64,000 nt of DNA, taken from the NCBI GenBank assembly GCA_014529385.2, contig CM043963.1, positions 6,047,501-6,111,500 on the forward strand, written 5' to 3'. Below the pieces are notes generated by a model. The model did not search any database, had not been told where the DNA came from, and saw nothing but the letters and a program-made list of their open reading frames with translations. This document shows, piece by piece, positions 1-11,693 of this stretch. A program made the translations under genes and the position numbers. The DNA comes from Adiantum capillus-veneris (lineage: Eukaryota; Streptophyta; Polypodiopsida; Polypodiales; Pteridaceae). The number at the start of each line of letters is the position of its first letter. Position 1 is the first letter of the stretch.

Positions 1-659
1 ATCCTTATGACTAGATATGGTTACTACCTACAAAATTCATGTAGTTGTCACAAGAAACTAACAATATTGAAAAAGCTATACTTGATATACTAGAATGTTT
101 CGTTTTCTTCTATAATTGAAAAAATCAACCATCGTTGTCTACTATGCAAAATAGGGTATTAGGTGCCCCAAAACTCAAGGAATATTAGCTTTATGTTACA
201 ATATGTGACATAGAAAATCAAAACTGCATTTGGATATCATGAAAGCCACCAAAAAAATCATAGAAGAGCTAAAATTGGCTAAAAAACAGGATTAGACAAT
301 TTTTGTAATTTGGTCATAACTTACAACTTTAACATTTATTTCTCCCTAGAAGCATCAAGACATGTTGAGGACTACTAAAGATAGTTCTCTAGCATTATAG
401 ACCTCACAAACATGAATTCTAGAGTGGTATAGTTGCAAAAAGTTGAAAAAAGCCAAAAATAGGACCCGTTTTTTCACATAGTTTAGGTTGTGAAATGTTG
501 TGCAAGGACAAGGTTAAAGATGGAATTGATATTCCAAAAAAAGGTCGAGTTTTTTTCAGCTCATGAGACAACTTTCTAGATAGATAGCACCTCAAAATCC
601 ATTTTGAAACTCTTGACATAATTCAAGGAAAATGCTCACTTAACAGGACATAAAAGTGA
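1..659. other. Non-coding 3' part of element A, no gene seen
   Basis: No supportable coding region. This stretch lies downstream (in minus-strand sense) of the integrase of element A and is AT-rich. It probably represents the 3' untranslated part of that retrotransposon, whose 3' LTR would lie outside the window. Short open frames here have no recognisable motif. Confidence 0.4.
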
Positions 660-1597
660 CCCATTACCAACCTAGTGTTAATGTCGGCAATAGAAATTCT
701 ATTGGCAGTATGGCATCAAGACCATAAACAAGGTTAAAGGGTGTAGCATCTAAAGCTGTTTTGAATGAAACTCAATAAGTCCATAGAGCTGCATGGAGAT
801 TCATTTCCCAGTCTATCCTTCCTGATCTAACCACTTTAGTCAACACCGAGCTAAGAATTTCATTCGATGCTCAGCTTGTTCGGTTGCTTGTGGGTGATAG
901 GGAGCTGATTTGTTATGGATGACCATAAACTCATCAAGCAAATACTCTATTACCTCATTCAGGAAATGAGTTCCCTGATCACTGAAAATCTCTATTGGCA
1001 GTCCATATCTCGTGAGTACATACTCATATAAGAATGAAACAGTGGTTCTGGCATCATTCTTTTGAGTTGCTTTAGCCTCGGCCCACTTGGTCAAATAGTC
1101 TGTAGCTACAATGATATATTGAGCTTGGGTTATATAAGTAGGTGGTTGTATTAGTCCAACAAAATCTATACCCCATTTTGCGAAAGCTCTAGCCCCCATC
1201 ATTGGTCTTAAGGGCATGCTATCTACTCGTGTTGGCATTTTTTCTCGTGACAAGCATCACATATTTGAACATATTCTTTGGCATGTGCAAAAAGTGTTGG
1301 CCACCATATGCCTACCATCAATATTTCTCTTGCGGTGGTCTCACTAGAAAAGTGACCTCCAGCTAATCCAGCATGTGCTTGTTCTATAATCGGAATATAC
1401 TCGTTTTCATGTGCACAAAGACGCAAATGTTGATCTTTACCTATCCGATACAATTGGTTCCCAATAAGAGCATAGTCTCTTGCTTCAGTTTCAATTGCTC
1501 TTTGACGGCGTTTACTCATGTCCTCAGGAAATGTTCGGATCGATAAGTAAGTAACCAGATAATTACTCCACTTAGGAACAGGTGACATTTGAAACAA
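660..1597 (-). pseudogene. Element A integrase (second HHCC finger, catalytic core, C-terminal part)
   Basis: Reading on the minus strand, the N-terminal zinc finger has the His pair in AHAGLAGGH and the Cys pair in CDAC (about 1270-1390). It is followed by the rve core: first Asp in WGIDFVG (about 1170), second Asp in FSDQGTHF (about 985), and a Glu-containing YHPQATEQAE segment (about 885). A frameshift near 1223-1253 separates finger and core. Below 840 a further decayed segment continues to about 660 and still shows a TPFNLVYGLDAILP-like motif typical of plant Gypsy integrases. The enzyme would insert cDNA into the chromosome; this copy cannot be translated intact. Confidence 0.85.
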
Positions 1598-1624
1598 TGT
1601 TACATGAGGAATGGGTGTTTGTTT

Positions 1625-2424
1625 TTAGCATTGAGGGCAATCCTTTACAAAAGATCTAGCATCTCTCCTCATAGTCGTCCACAATACTCCAAGTCGCAAG
1701 ATTCGTTGCATAGTTTGGTCTTCAGCAAAGTGAAGGCCTACTATGGTAACATGTGCTTGACTTAGGTATTGTTCTTTTTCTTCAGGGTTAATGCATAAAA
1801 GCAATATCCCATCCCGATTTATTTTGTATATCCTTCTAGCTAGTAATTGATACATAGCCGCTTGCTCAATTAATCCGATTGTCATAGGAAGTGGTATTTG
1901 TGAATCCACTTGAGCTATTGTCATTAATGACACAATGTTTTCTGACCGTCTAGGTATCATTTCTATGGAGAACAAATAGGCATTTGGTAGATCATCTTCT
2001 ACCCCTTTAGGTGATTCCCCTGAAACAATCCTTGACAAATGATCTGCTCGTTGATGTGTACTGCCTTTTTTTACAACCATAGTGAAACCAAATTTGAGAA
2101 GAATGATGAACCATCTCACTATTCTCCTTGTGCTGCATGGCTTTTTGACCAAATACAACAAAGTTTGGTGGTCCACAAAGAACACAAACTTGTTGGCTAA
2201 TAGGTAATGCCTACACTTTTTAACGACATAGATCATTCCTAGTCCTTCTCTTTTGGTGGTGGTGTAATTATTTTCTGCCATGTTCAATTGTCGGCTAGCA
2301 TAAGAAATAGGAAAGTCAATTTTCCCGTCTCCTGGTTGAGCTAGTATACAACTGATAGCAAAGTTAGAAGCATCTACATGTATGTGGAATACCTTATCGC
2401 AATCTGGTGCTTTCAATATTGGAG
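1625..2424 (-). pseudogene. Element A RNase H plus an extra HHCC zinc finger
   Basis: The frame is open for 263 codons. The N-terminal half is Gypsy RNase H: Asp in HVDASNFA, Glu in TTTKREGLG, Asp in VDHQTLLYL, then the ADHLSR connection. The C-terminal third has its own integrase-type finger: AHVTIVGLH followed by CPQC after about 35 residues. A second complete finger follows in 1223-1597, so this polyprotein has two HHCC modules in tandem, whereas one is usual. The end at 1625 is a stop codon directly after the first finger. Confidence 0.8.
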
Positions 2425-3510
2425 TTGAGATGAGAGCTTGATTAAGCTTCGTGAAGGATTATTCACATGCCTCGGTACATTCAAAGTGCGTAATCAAGCT
2501 ATACATGGGTTTTGCAATTATATTGTACATGTAGATGAACCGTCAGTAATATCCACAATGTCCTATGAAGGCTTGTACCCCCTTGACCATTGTTGGCCTA
2601 GGCAAATCATCAATGACATGAATCTTCTCAATATCAGTAGCTATGCCAGTTTTAGACACTAAATATTCAAGAAGTTTTCCTTATCTTCCCATGAATGTGC
2701 ACTTTGCAGGATTTAAATAAATACTATAAAGTCTATATTTTTCGAATACCTTTTTGAGGTGTTGAAAATGATCAGCCCGGATTGATGAATGTACGCAGAG
2801 ATCATCCATATATACTTCTTAGAATTTTCTAAGATATTCTTTGAAAACATGGCTCATCAACCTTTGAAACGTGGCTAGAGCATTAGTTAACCCAAACGGC
2901 ATAACCCGATAGGCAAATATACCCCATTCTGTTGCAAAAACAGAGTTATGCTGATCTTTTGGGTCAACCAAAAGTTGATTCTATCTCAAAAAGTCGTCTA
3001 AGAAGCTATAAGCTTCTTTTCTTGCAACTCGTTCAAAAACATGCTCAATTATCGGAAGAGGAAAGTTGTCCCTGATGGTAGTTGCATTAACCTTTTTGAG
3101 GTTAACACACACTCGTAATTTCCCATTCTTCTTGGGTTCTACCACAATTGGAGACACCCAATCTGTGTGTTCAATTTCATAAATGAATTCGACTTCCTTT
3201 AGTTTTTCAATCTCTTCTTTGATATTCCTGGAAAATGTTTTATTATACGTGTATGGTCTCTGTCTACTTGGTTTGGCGTCATCTCTCATGGGTATAGTAT
3301 GTTGACAGATTTCTGCATCAACACCCTTGAGATCCTTGTAAGACCAAGCAAAGATATCTCGGTATTATTTTAACAAGCTTAGCAAAATCTTTTCTTCTTC
3401 TTCTGTTAGGTCATTTGCAATGTACACAGGTCTAGGCTCTTCTCCTAGTTTGTCGGCCAAGTCTACCCTTTTAGCTTTTTCAAGCCCTTCATAAAATTCA
3501 CCTTGTTTTC
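2425..3510 (-). pseudogene. Element A reverse transcriptase
   Basis: The N-terminal fingers and palm read well at 2981-3289 (EHTDWVSPIVV, PKKNGKLRVCVNLKK, SFLDD). Upstream to about 3510 the frame continues with a DIFAWSYKDLKG-type segment typical of plant Gypsy. The catalytic YMDD box is at 2801-2812. The C-terminal part (about 2430-2690) shows the AFIGHCGYY-RFI motif. Stops interrupt the frame near 2979, at about 2820 before YMDD, and twice more downstream. It would copy element RNA into DNA; this copy is inactive. Confidence 0.85.
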
Positions 3511-4215
3511 GTAGTTCCCTAGCAGGTTGTTCAATTATGATTTTCCAATCTTATATACTTTTTGTAATGGGATGGAACATGTACTACATCCTTACCATCC
3601 TCTTCCATGGTTTCCATTTCGGTTGTGTATATCTCCTTTAGAGCTTTTTTCAACTCTTGATATTTCTTTTTCCGCTCGACTTTGGTCATGAGTGGTTTCT
3701 TATCCTGTGATTTTTCTTGAGTACCCTTCCTTGTTTTTCTCGATGTCTAAGACATTTTTGAGTTTTTGTTTGAAGGATATCTGCCAATTATTTTGTCCTT
3801 GACACAATCATTAGCATCTATCTGCATCAGAAACTGTGTTTTCCTGGTTACTGATGGCATAGGTCATGTTTTAAAAATTTCTGTGTCTCTCTTTCGTCTA
3901 TACCACTTTTGTCTTCTTGATTTCTGGTTTGGAAAGTCAAAAACTTTTCCTCCCCTCCCTTTAAGAGTAACTTAGCTCTCTTATTCTCTTTTTCTGACCC
4001 CGAATATTTTGAGGTAGCTGAGTGTTCATCTAACTCATCAGCTACATCGTAGTAGAGGTCTAAAAATACTTGTTGAGATTTCATTAAGTCCTTGGGTTTC
4101 GCATCTTCGTTTACAATTGTAAGGATTCAAATCATTTGGATGGTAATTATGTCGTAGCCATCCTCATTGCAAAATTGAGTAGGCATAGACGTATTCACAC
4201 ATACATCCATTGTTG
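3511..4215 (-). other. Element A linker between protease and RT
   Basis: Partly open, charged sequence in the minus strand (for example 3848-4084, rich in Glu, Lys and Ser) lies between the protease and RT parts of the polyprotein. I recognise no domain. Several stops interrupt it. It is most simply decayed polyprotein linker rather than a separate gene. Confidence 0.4.
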
Positions 4216-4790
4216 CTAAGATTTGAGTCCACTAGAATGGCTCAAATAAATGCTCTGAAAGGGTTCAGGTGCGTAGGCTTCGTCTGTGCAGTCCCTTTCT
4301 AGGATACATTCTTCTCGTCTTAAGCTTCCATTTTCTGAATCTCCACACATCCAAATAGGAGTGTCTTTGTTTAACCAGGATGGGAGTTTAGTTTCAGCCG
4401 AAGAGACTGAATCAAATTCTTGGATGGGTGTTTTCAAGACATCTCTATAAGTGTGATCTTTTAGATTGACTCTTGTTATAGATCGCACTTGCTTCAAGTA
4501 TAGATAGTTGTTTCCCCAATCTTGAATAAGTTGTACATGTTGTGCATGAAAAGGTCTTCCCAAGATTTCATAGCTGAGTTTTTTCCCAAAGTCGACTATG
4601 GCAAATGTGTGTTGATATTCAATTCCACAGGAATGGACTATCACTTTTTCAAGTAGCCCTAATGGTCTCTCCATGTTCATATCAGAAGGTAGGTTATCCA
4701 ACCAGACCTTGCTCTATAGGAGCTAACCTTAGAGTTAGGCTCCCATCATTGATCTCTCTCACTTTTTCCCATAAGTGCCCTGGCTAGTCT
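4216..4790 (-). pseudogene. Element A aspartic protease region
   Basis: The 161-codon frame contains a retropepsin C-terminal half: a hydrophobic strand with HTFAIVDF, then the conserved flap-distal motif YEILGRPFHAQHV and a following beta segment. The catalytic DS/TG triplet is not visible in this frame and is probably lost or displaced by a frameshift near 4700. The position between zinc knuckle and RT is that expected for a Gypsy protease, which matures the polyprotein inside the particle. Confidence 0.65.
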
Positions 4791-4859
4791 TCCTCTACGA
4801 ATGGAATTCCGTCTAAGGCATCATTGTTGTCTGGCACTATAAGCTCTCGTTCGTTTGTT

Positions 4860-5897
4860 TCAAGTTGGGGTTTTGCCACCACATCGGATTTGCAGGTTTT
4901 GCAATACAGGTTTTACCACAAGCTCTTCAGGTTTTGCAATACTTTCAAGCTTGGTGTTTTTGTTTTTCCAGCATTTCTTGCGTGATTTTACCAAATTTTG
5001 ATAAGCTTCCAGCTTCGCTGCTTCCATGTCTGGAGATGGATAGTTTTTCCACTTATTTTCCATGTTTTGGCCTGCTTTAAGTCCTGATTGGTAGGCTTCC
5101 AAGGGGGCATTAATAGGCTCAAAATTTTTATCAACCAGAATGGATCCTCCAGATTGCACGGTTGTTTCCTTGAATTCACTGCCAGTTTCTTTTAACTTGT
5201 CTTGGGCTGGCTTCTTTGCTTTGTCTTCGATTGGAACCTGTTGTTTTTGTCTTCTCATCTCATATCTTTTTCTTCTGCTCCTTTTGATTCTTTGAGAAGA
5301 AACTTTCATATTTTTTGAATCATTAGAGAAGTTGTGTCTATTTTTCTTTGCCTGGGCTCTAGTGATTACCTTGATTGAAACAATCGATTCACTCTCTGAT
5401 GAGCTACTAGGCATCACTTGGACTACGTTTACTACACTTTTACCCTTGTTCAAAGAATTCTTAGGACAATATTCCGGAAAGTGTCCTCCCTTTTTGCAAC
5501 ATTGTATGCAATAGGCTTCAATTGGTTTAAGGTTTTTGTCAGGCTCTGGACATTCGTTTTTCCAATGGTCACCAGCACCACAGTTATGATAGTGAAGCCT
5601 AGAATAATAATACATTGGTGTGAGCTCTGGTGGAGCATAAGTCACGGTTTCTTCCATTGGTGGTGGATGTGGATTATACCAATCTCCTTCTACCATCACT
5701 GTAGATGGACTAAGCTTTGCATAGGGTGTAATAGGCACTAATGCTTGTTCATCTATGACTCTTTCAGAGTGCTTATACTTTACAAGCACTACATTATGTC
5801 CTGGATACGGAGGTTGTTCTCCCAACACAAGTTCAGGTTTTTCCATACCCATTGGTGGTCTTTGAGTTTGGGCTTTATTAGGCTGATATATGTACAT
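4860..5897 (-). pseudogene. Element A Gag C-terminal part with two zinc knuckles
   Basis: Open for 345 codons. Around residue 100 is a degenerate knuckle NCGAGDHWKNEC in which the first Cys is Tyr. About 30 residues later is CIQCCKKGGHFPEYC, spaced CX2CX5HX4C rather than the standard CX2CX4HX4C. After it comes a basic stretch (RIKRSRRKRYEMRRQK) and a Lys/Glu-rich tail. It would bind and package element RNA. The same CX5H spacing occurs in element B, so the variant is inherited, not a local mutation. Confidence 0.75.
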
Positions 5898-5968
5898 GGG
5901 TTGTCCTTGTGGCCTGGCCTCATGGGCACGTATTGAACATTCCCATCATACTTTGGTCTGAAGTAGCA

Positions 5969-6889
5969 CTAGTGGGTCTCATGGTTAGTCCATTTACTCT
6001 CTATTACACACCATTTTTGTGGCCTAATTGGTTGTCCTTGTAAAGGTATCCCTTGTCCTAGTCCTCTCATAGGTGCTTTTTGCATATTGTTCATCATGTC
6101 GTTCATCCTTTTTAGCTTACCTTCTATGGTTGAGAGTGGTGCCGCAGTAGCCGTTCCCACTTGTGCTGGTTTTGTGGACGCTGTCTTCTCGCTTTGGTTA
6201 TCCTTAGGACATCTTCTTCATTGAAAATCTCACAATTGTCTCGTAGGTCAATAGCATCAGACACACACGCTACTACGGTTGTATACTTTTTACTATAGAG
6301 TATAGCATGAAGTTCTTTGTTTAACAGTCCCTCCAGAAACAAAGATACAAGTCGTTCTTCTACAAGTATCTCCATCTCTGGGCATCTGGCAATGTATTGT
6401 TTCATTCGAGTTGCACAATCCCTAATAGACTCACCATGTTTCTGTTTAAAGCTGTAGATTTGAGCTACCGTATTATTTTCTATCCCTGTTTTGAAACAAG
6501 CAGCTATAAAATCCTTGAGCTAATGTGTTCAAGTCCATGATCGACCTTGGTGGAATTTTTTGGAACCATGTCAAAGCTTTTCCTTCTAATGTCATTCCAA
6601 ACCCCTCGAATTGAGTATGGAAATAGAATATACGCTCTACTCTTAGCACTTGCTTAAAGCTTGCTAAGTGGTCGTATGGATCCCCTGATCCACTATATTT
6701 TTTGACCCATTTTTGAAAATCAGCTGGTCTGACGCGTCTGTTTGGTTCAACTCCACCAGGTCTTCTGGGAGTTGGTCTTATTTCGAGTCTTTTAAACCAG
6801 TCTGTTGGAAATAGTGACTCATGTAGCCCTGGAATGGCCTTAATGTCACCCGGTTTTCTACGTGATGAGGTGGTTTCTGGTTTCTTCAC
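5969..6889 (-). pseudogene. Element A Gag capsid domain
   Basis: Frames at 6473-6889 and 6124-6405 together give a retrotransposon Gag capsid: a Trp- and Phe-rich N-terminal helix region, then FGMTLEGKALTWFQKI and the continuation KQYIARCPEM..LVSLFLEGL. Breaks near 6410-6480 and 6120-6160 separate capsid parts from each other and from the knuckles. A linker with PMRGLGQGIPLQGQP at about 6050 leads toward the knuckle region. It forms the particle shell in an active element. Confidence 0.75.
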
Positions 6890-7014
6890 ATTACTCTCAG
6901 ATGATCTCTCATGGTGTTCATCTCTTGGAATTGTTTCTGGTCCTTACCCCAATATCCAATCCCGTATCGAATACCCCTGGTATTTGGTTTGTTCTATCTC
7001 CTCACGAGTCATCA

Positions 7015-7640
7015 TAACAAAGTTGTTGTTATAACTATCCCTAAACAGGTAGGTTGGTAGGTCTGTTGATCCTTTATCTTTGATCTTGAAGATATAGATG
7101 ATCTTCATGGGCCGTTAATTGTCCTGGTTTGGCATGAGAAGTCCACGAAAGATCTTTTATGTTTCTATCTTCCCAACAATAGACTCCGATCCTAGTATTA
7201 TCCGTACTAAGCCGTTTCAAAGGCTTCAAGTCTACTTGATCGTATCCCTCGAATTCTAAAGTTGGTGGTCCTTCTTTTTCTGGCATATCTGGGATTATGG
7301 TGTTTACTTATAACCCCCATTTGTCTATCACAGCAGGGTTCTCGATTCGTAAATAATGAGTTCCATTTCAATCCATGTACATTCTTCCTCGTTTGTTTGC
7401 CCTAACCTCTTCTTCGAACTCAATACCATGGTCATCAATGCGAATAGCATAATCGTTGTTAGGGTCCAAGTAGACCTCAGCTCCATGACGATTAGTCCTG
7501 TAAAAAGATAGTATATTCTTATTGTGCACTGTCGTTCCGATTTCTGAGTGAGTCGAGTAAGAAGACATTTCAGATGTTGAATGTGAAAAAGTGTCTAAGA
7601 CTTCTTCAGGAATTGTGTACAAGGAATTGCCTTGATTCAT
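7015..7640 (-). pseudogene. Element A Gag N-terminal extension with Y-x-D repeats
   Basis: The start is the ATG at 7638-7640, with an in-frame upstream stop. The extension precedes the capsid and holds at least three copies of a short module of the form aromatic-x-D-x-x-G/N-x-x-aromatic: VYLDPNNDYAI (about 7455-7490), MYMD-NGTHYL (about 7345-7380, the dash being a TGA stop where Trp is likely) and LFRDSYNNNFVM (about 7015-7055). A stop near 7320 and a frameshift near 7075 break the frame. I know of no named domain for it. The same module is expanded in element B. Confidence 0.6.
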
Positions 7641-8117
7641 GATTTCTTCGGTAGATACTCTACTGGAGGTTTCTCTGAGTTTGCCCTGATTTCATAGTAC
7701 ACGACCAGATCTAAGGTTCATATAGAATTATGAAGCCCTGTATAGAGTACTCACCTTTGGATTGACTTGTCATCAATTTCCACTTGATTCAATTGCAACT
7801 TTCTGTCAAGACACTGATTCCTCGTCTGTAACCTGATTCTTGTATAAACTTGATCATGTTAGCTAATCTTCTATAAGGAGAGTAGAGTTTTTGCTATTCT
7901 CGTGATTGGTCTCTATGTATCACTTCAAATTGACCTATGAGAGTAAAAAATTTGACTTTCATATTCGACTTTAGCAAAAATCAAAGGTTTGATCTGCAAC
8001 CTGGAAACTAAGTGTACATGTATCAATTTTGATTTCATTGAATGCAAAATTGCCCTGTGGCTTTATATTATGTTGGTCTATCACTGTATAAGTTCAAAAG
8101 TCAAATTTGATGTCTGT
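7641..8117 (-). other. Element A leader, gag-proximal part
   Basis: Non-coding. On the minus strand the part at about 8000-8117 aligns with 28370-28500 of element B, just upstream of B's coding start, including the shared words CAACATAATA and TACATGT. It is the portion of A's leader between the Sola-like insertion and the gag ATG. Confidence 0.6.
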
Positions 8118-8121
8118 GGAT
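8118..8121. repeat. Left target-site duplication GGAT of the Sola-like transposon
   Basis: GGAT lies immediately outside the left terminal inverted repeat and is repeated at 18479-18482 directly outside the right one. A 4 bp duplication is the hallmark length reported for Sola superfamily DNA transposons. Confidence 0.75.
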
Positions 8122-8138
8122 GGGTGTAAGCATGTTAA
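8122..8138 (+). repeat. Left terminal inverted repeat of the Sola-like transposon
   Basis: The 17 bases GGGTGTAAGCATGTTAA are matched at 16 positions by the reverse complement of 18462-18478. They mark the outer left end, right after GGAT. Confidence 0.75.
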
Positions 8139-9152
8139 CTTGTCATGCTTTTTGTGCTAGTTATCATGTGGCAACAAGCATATCTTCTAAGCATAATGAG
8201 AGTGTAACTTTTCAAACGTGTGGGAATCCATCAAATATTTCAAAATAGGGGGACCACCCTGAATCCACTTTCCTGACCATTTACGCAGTGTTACTCTGAG
8301 GGGAGTGGGGCGATCAAAATGCATGGAGAGAAGCGGAGTGGGGCAGTCAACATGCATGGAGAGAAGCGGGGCGCAGGGGCCAGAGGTAAGAGAGAACCAA
8401 AAACAAAGTCGAAGGCTGAACTTTCTGCTGCTTCTTCTCCACCCCGAAAAAGGGTGAAGCTCTCTGATTCCCCAGGACAACGAATTCAGCCCAATTGAAT
8501 TGCATGGCTGAGCTACTTGCGATTGCCGTCGGGCTGAATTCTTTTACAAACCCCTTGGCGGTTGATCTCCATGTTTGTTGGGGGACTTCTGGTACACCTT
8601 GTAATGCACCTGCATCACCTGGTCGAACATATCAGTACGCAAACAACTTCATTTAATGCGATAGTGACTACGATTCTTTGACTCTCTGAAAACACTGAAC
8701 CACTCCATATCACTGATCTGATCCCACCTCACTAGTTTGGGGTTGGCACCAGCCAGGGAGAGGCCATGAACATCATTGAACTCTTCTGCTGTAATACAAA
8801 ACTTTCTCTATACTAGGACTCTAAACTTTGGATCTTTCCATGGGCCTGCACACCCCCAATGTCACAAGATTAGCAAATTTTTCTATTTGTTGGTAGGTAA
8901 AAAATAATATAGCGAGGAGTGTGTTAACAATAGGAAAGTGCAATATTGAGCACTTCCTTCCAATTTCAAGGTTCAAATCAAACACTGGTTTGTGCTTCTT
9001 GATCCCGACTTCGACTTGAGCGATTGTATTTGAAGTGACTATTCACAAGATGTCCTACTGCTAAAGCCGACATCAAGGGACAACTCTCCAGCCAAGACAG
9101 CACCAGCAACTATCCTCGCAAATCATAATAAGGTAAACAGAGAGAGAGAGAG
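8139..9152. other. Left subterminal region of the transposon, no convincing gene
   Basis: No recognisable coding region. It holds a short direct repeat around 8314-8366, in which ATGCATGGAGAGAAGCG occurs twice with G-rich spacers, and a short (GA)n run at 9140-9159. By position it probably includes promoter and 5' UTR of the plus-strand gene. Confidence 0.4.
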
Positions 9153-10153
9153 AGAGAGTACCTGAGTCATCCTTCCCCTTTGTATGCAAGGTCTTTGCCA
9201 TTGGGGATGCTGGGGAATGGAGTATGCGCAATGTATGTCAAAACATCGAGGAGGCGCAAGCTGAAATGAAGGAGGATACCAAGGAGACACCCATCTCTCG
9301 CCACAACACTCACCAGCAGGCTGAAAGCCTGTCATTTTTTGGCGTTGAGAATTTGCAGCACATAAAGGCTGCCTCTGAAATTCTGAGCAAATAACTGCAA
9401 GATGCTAAAGAACATCCTCTAACTGCAAAATCAGAGTTTGAAGCTGCGAGGGTTGTCCAAGCAAGCGATGCTAGGGTCACCCCAATTGTGCTTGCTATGA
9501 GACAAAAGCTTCACAATGCTGAAAATGAATTACAGAGGTTACTACAGAGCGACACCGTGGATGCAAAGAGGGAAATAGAGTGTAAAGTAAAAATAGAGAC
9601 ATTTAAATAGACATTGGAAGGTTTGGCATTTCCTGACAGTGAGGACACTCTTGCTGATGACTCAACTTGTCGGCGTGTAAGTGCGTGAATTTTATGCTTC
9701 CACCGTATGATTGGAATATGTACACAACAAACCTATGTACTTACCATGCTCCTCTTTCTTTTGGTGTGCAGATTAATGTGGAGGTTATGGAAGCAAAAGT
9801 GAATGCATGTGAAGGTCAACTGCAGCTCCTAATGCACATGAGCAAGATGCTACAAGGCTCCTCCATTCCCACTGCCATGTGTAATATGGCTATGGGCACT
9901 TTTACAGAAAGTATAGAAGGGGTATGCGATGGGACGATGATCAACCTGTGCAGTGGCTGCAATTTGCCACTTGAAGTAAAGGGAACCAATGCCACGGTCA
10001 AGATGCCCTATGGGCATAGCTACCACTTTCTCTGCTTTGCAGCTACATGCTCCTTGTCGACAAAATGTAGAGTTGTGACTTGCCAGCAAAGGATACCACA
10101 AGAATGGTGTTGGAAACCCACAGGGCAAAGACATCCAATCACACCAACATCTG
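9153..10153 (+). pseudogene. Transposon gene 1, exons 1-2: coiled coil and RING-like zinc domain
   Basis: Exon 1 (about 9153-9676) reads as a helical, Glu/Lys/Gln-rich protein with stops at 9392-9394 and 9608-9610. A canonical 95 bp intron (9677-9771; GTAAGTG at the donor, pyrimidine tract then GTGCAG at the acceptor) joins it in frame to exon 2 (9772-10153). Exon 2 has a Cys/His-rich fold: CSGC (9949-9960), then MPYGHSYHFLC, a further Cys pair and IPQEWCW. This looks like a RING or treble-clef domain in which one ligand may have become Tyr. Exon 2 ends at TCTG followed by GTAAGA. Function in the transposon is unknown; a DNA- or protein-binding partner of the transposase is a guess. Confidence 0.55.
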
Positions 10154-11128
10154 GTAAGATTTTACAGGGTGTGCTAATTAGCATACCGAGTGTGTTAATT
10201 AGAATATTGAGTGTGTTAACTGGATATGCTGATTAGCATACTAGGTATGTTGATTAGCATACCCAGTGAGAATATTGAGTGTGTTAATTGGATATGCTAA
10301 TTAGCATATCTCGTATGCTAATTCGCATACCCTGTGCTCAATGTACAGATTAGAGTAAGTTTGGCATATTAGCATATCTAGTAAGTTAACTACCATATCT
10401 AAATGCTAACGAGAAAACTGTATATGCTGATTAGCATACTAGGTATGTTGATTAGCGTATTGGGTATGTTGATTAGCATACTAGATATGCTTATTAGCAT
10501 ATTGGATATGCTAATTAGCATACTTGATATGTTAAATAGCATACTAGGTATGCTAATTAGCATACTGGAAATGCTAATTAGCATATTGGGTATGCTGATT
10601 AGCATACTGGGTATGTTGATTCACGTACTGAGTATGCTGATTAGCATATTGGATATGATTATTAGCATATTCGATATGCTAATTAGCATACTGGGGATGC
10701 TAATTAGCATACTGGATATGCTAATTATCATACTGGATCTTCTAGTAGCTAGCATACAAGGACTGTCTTTTAGCGTACAGGGTGTGCTTATTAGCATACC
10801 CACAGTGTTAATTAGAATACTAAGTGTGTTGACTGGATATGCTAATTAGCATATCTTGTATGCTAATTAGCATACTTGTGCTCGGTGTACAGACTAGAGT
10901 AAGTTTGTCATAATGGCAAATCTACTAAGTAAGATACCATCTTCAGATGCAAACTAGCATATTGGATATGCTAGTTAGCATACTCAGCAATTCGAATTAG
11001 CCTACTGGGCTTGTCAGCATAATGGATTCCAATGTATGCCAGGCCACACACATAGTCACAGCATATCAAACATTTTCTAGCATACATGACATGCTTATAT
11101 GAGTCTTAATCCAAGTTTTTTGTTGCAG
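10154..11128 (+). repeat. Intron of gene 1 filled with palindromic GCATAC minisatellite
   Basis: Bounded by a GTAAGA donor (10154) and a TTTTTTGTTGCAG acceptor (ending 11128). Nearly the whole intron is units of about 20-21 bp built on the palindrome ATGCTAATTAGCAT plus a short spacer such as ACTGGG. A higher-order duplication is visible: the block starting GGGTGTGCTAATTAGCA near 10166 recurs near 10780, and the GTACAGA-TAGAGTAAGTTTG block near 10340 recurs near 10888. Because units are close to 21 bp, spurious open frames with repeating MLIS occur on both strands. They are not genes. Confidence 0.8.
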
Positions 11129-11693
11129 GCCTGTGGTAGTCCCTCTGTAATGTGGGCAGTGTGCATGACACGAAGGCAAGGGAAAGGCTGTAATGGAGGA
11201 CCTTTCGATCGAGGAGAGTGATGAGCTGGATACAGGTGAGAACCCTTCGACGGAGAAGGGTGTTGAGCTGGATGCAAGGAGTGAAGGGGTGGATGAGGGC
11301 TCCCAACAGATGCCAAATGAAAGCATGAAAACAACGGAGGAAGGCGGTGATGTGAGCAAGAACTCAAAAGATGAAAAAGAAGATGATTTTTTTGTCATGG
11401 CTCCTCGTGTGCCAGCAATGTCTGTTGCAACTGACAAAGCAGAAGTTGCTCAGCAGACAATGGCTAGTGGCTCAAGGGAAACTTTGAAGAATGACAACAT
11501 AGAAGATAAGCAAGAAGTTGGTGACAACAGCCCTCTCGAGGGTTTTTTGCGTAAAGCTCAACTGAAAAGAAAAGTTGGCCTTGAAGAGGTACCCGAAGAC
11601 ATGGCAAGCACAGCATGTGGTTCAGACAAGGCTGAAAGCTCCAAAGGTGAAAAGAAAGCCACCTGCTCAAGAGCTTGCAAAAAATTGTGTTAA
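11129..11693 (+). pseudogene. Transposon gene 1, exon 3: acidic low-complexity linker
   Basis: From 11193 the frame is open for 166 codons, rich in Glu, Asp, Ser and Lys (for example ESDELDTGENPSTEKG). It ends with a small basic/Cys segment before a stop at 11691-11693. Between the splice acceptor (11128) and 11193 the frame is disturbed. I recognise no domain. By position it is a disordered linker between the RING-like part and the FCP1-like part, or the 3' end of a separate gene. Confidence 0.45.

Noticed and set aside
10399-10849. Open frames on both strands with repeating MLISI units
   Set aside because: They arise from 20-21 bp palindromic minisatellite units inside an intron; both strands give the same pattern, which is not expected of a gene.
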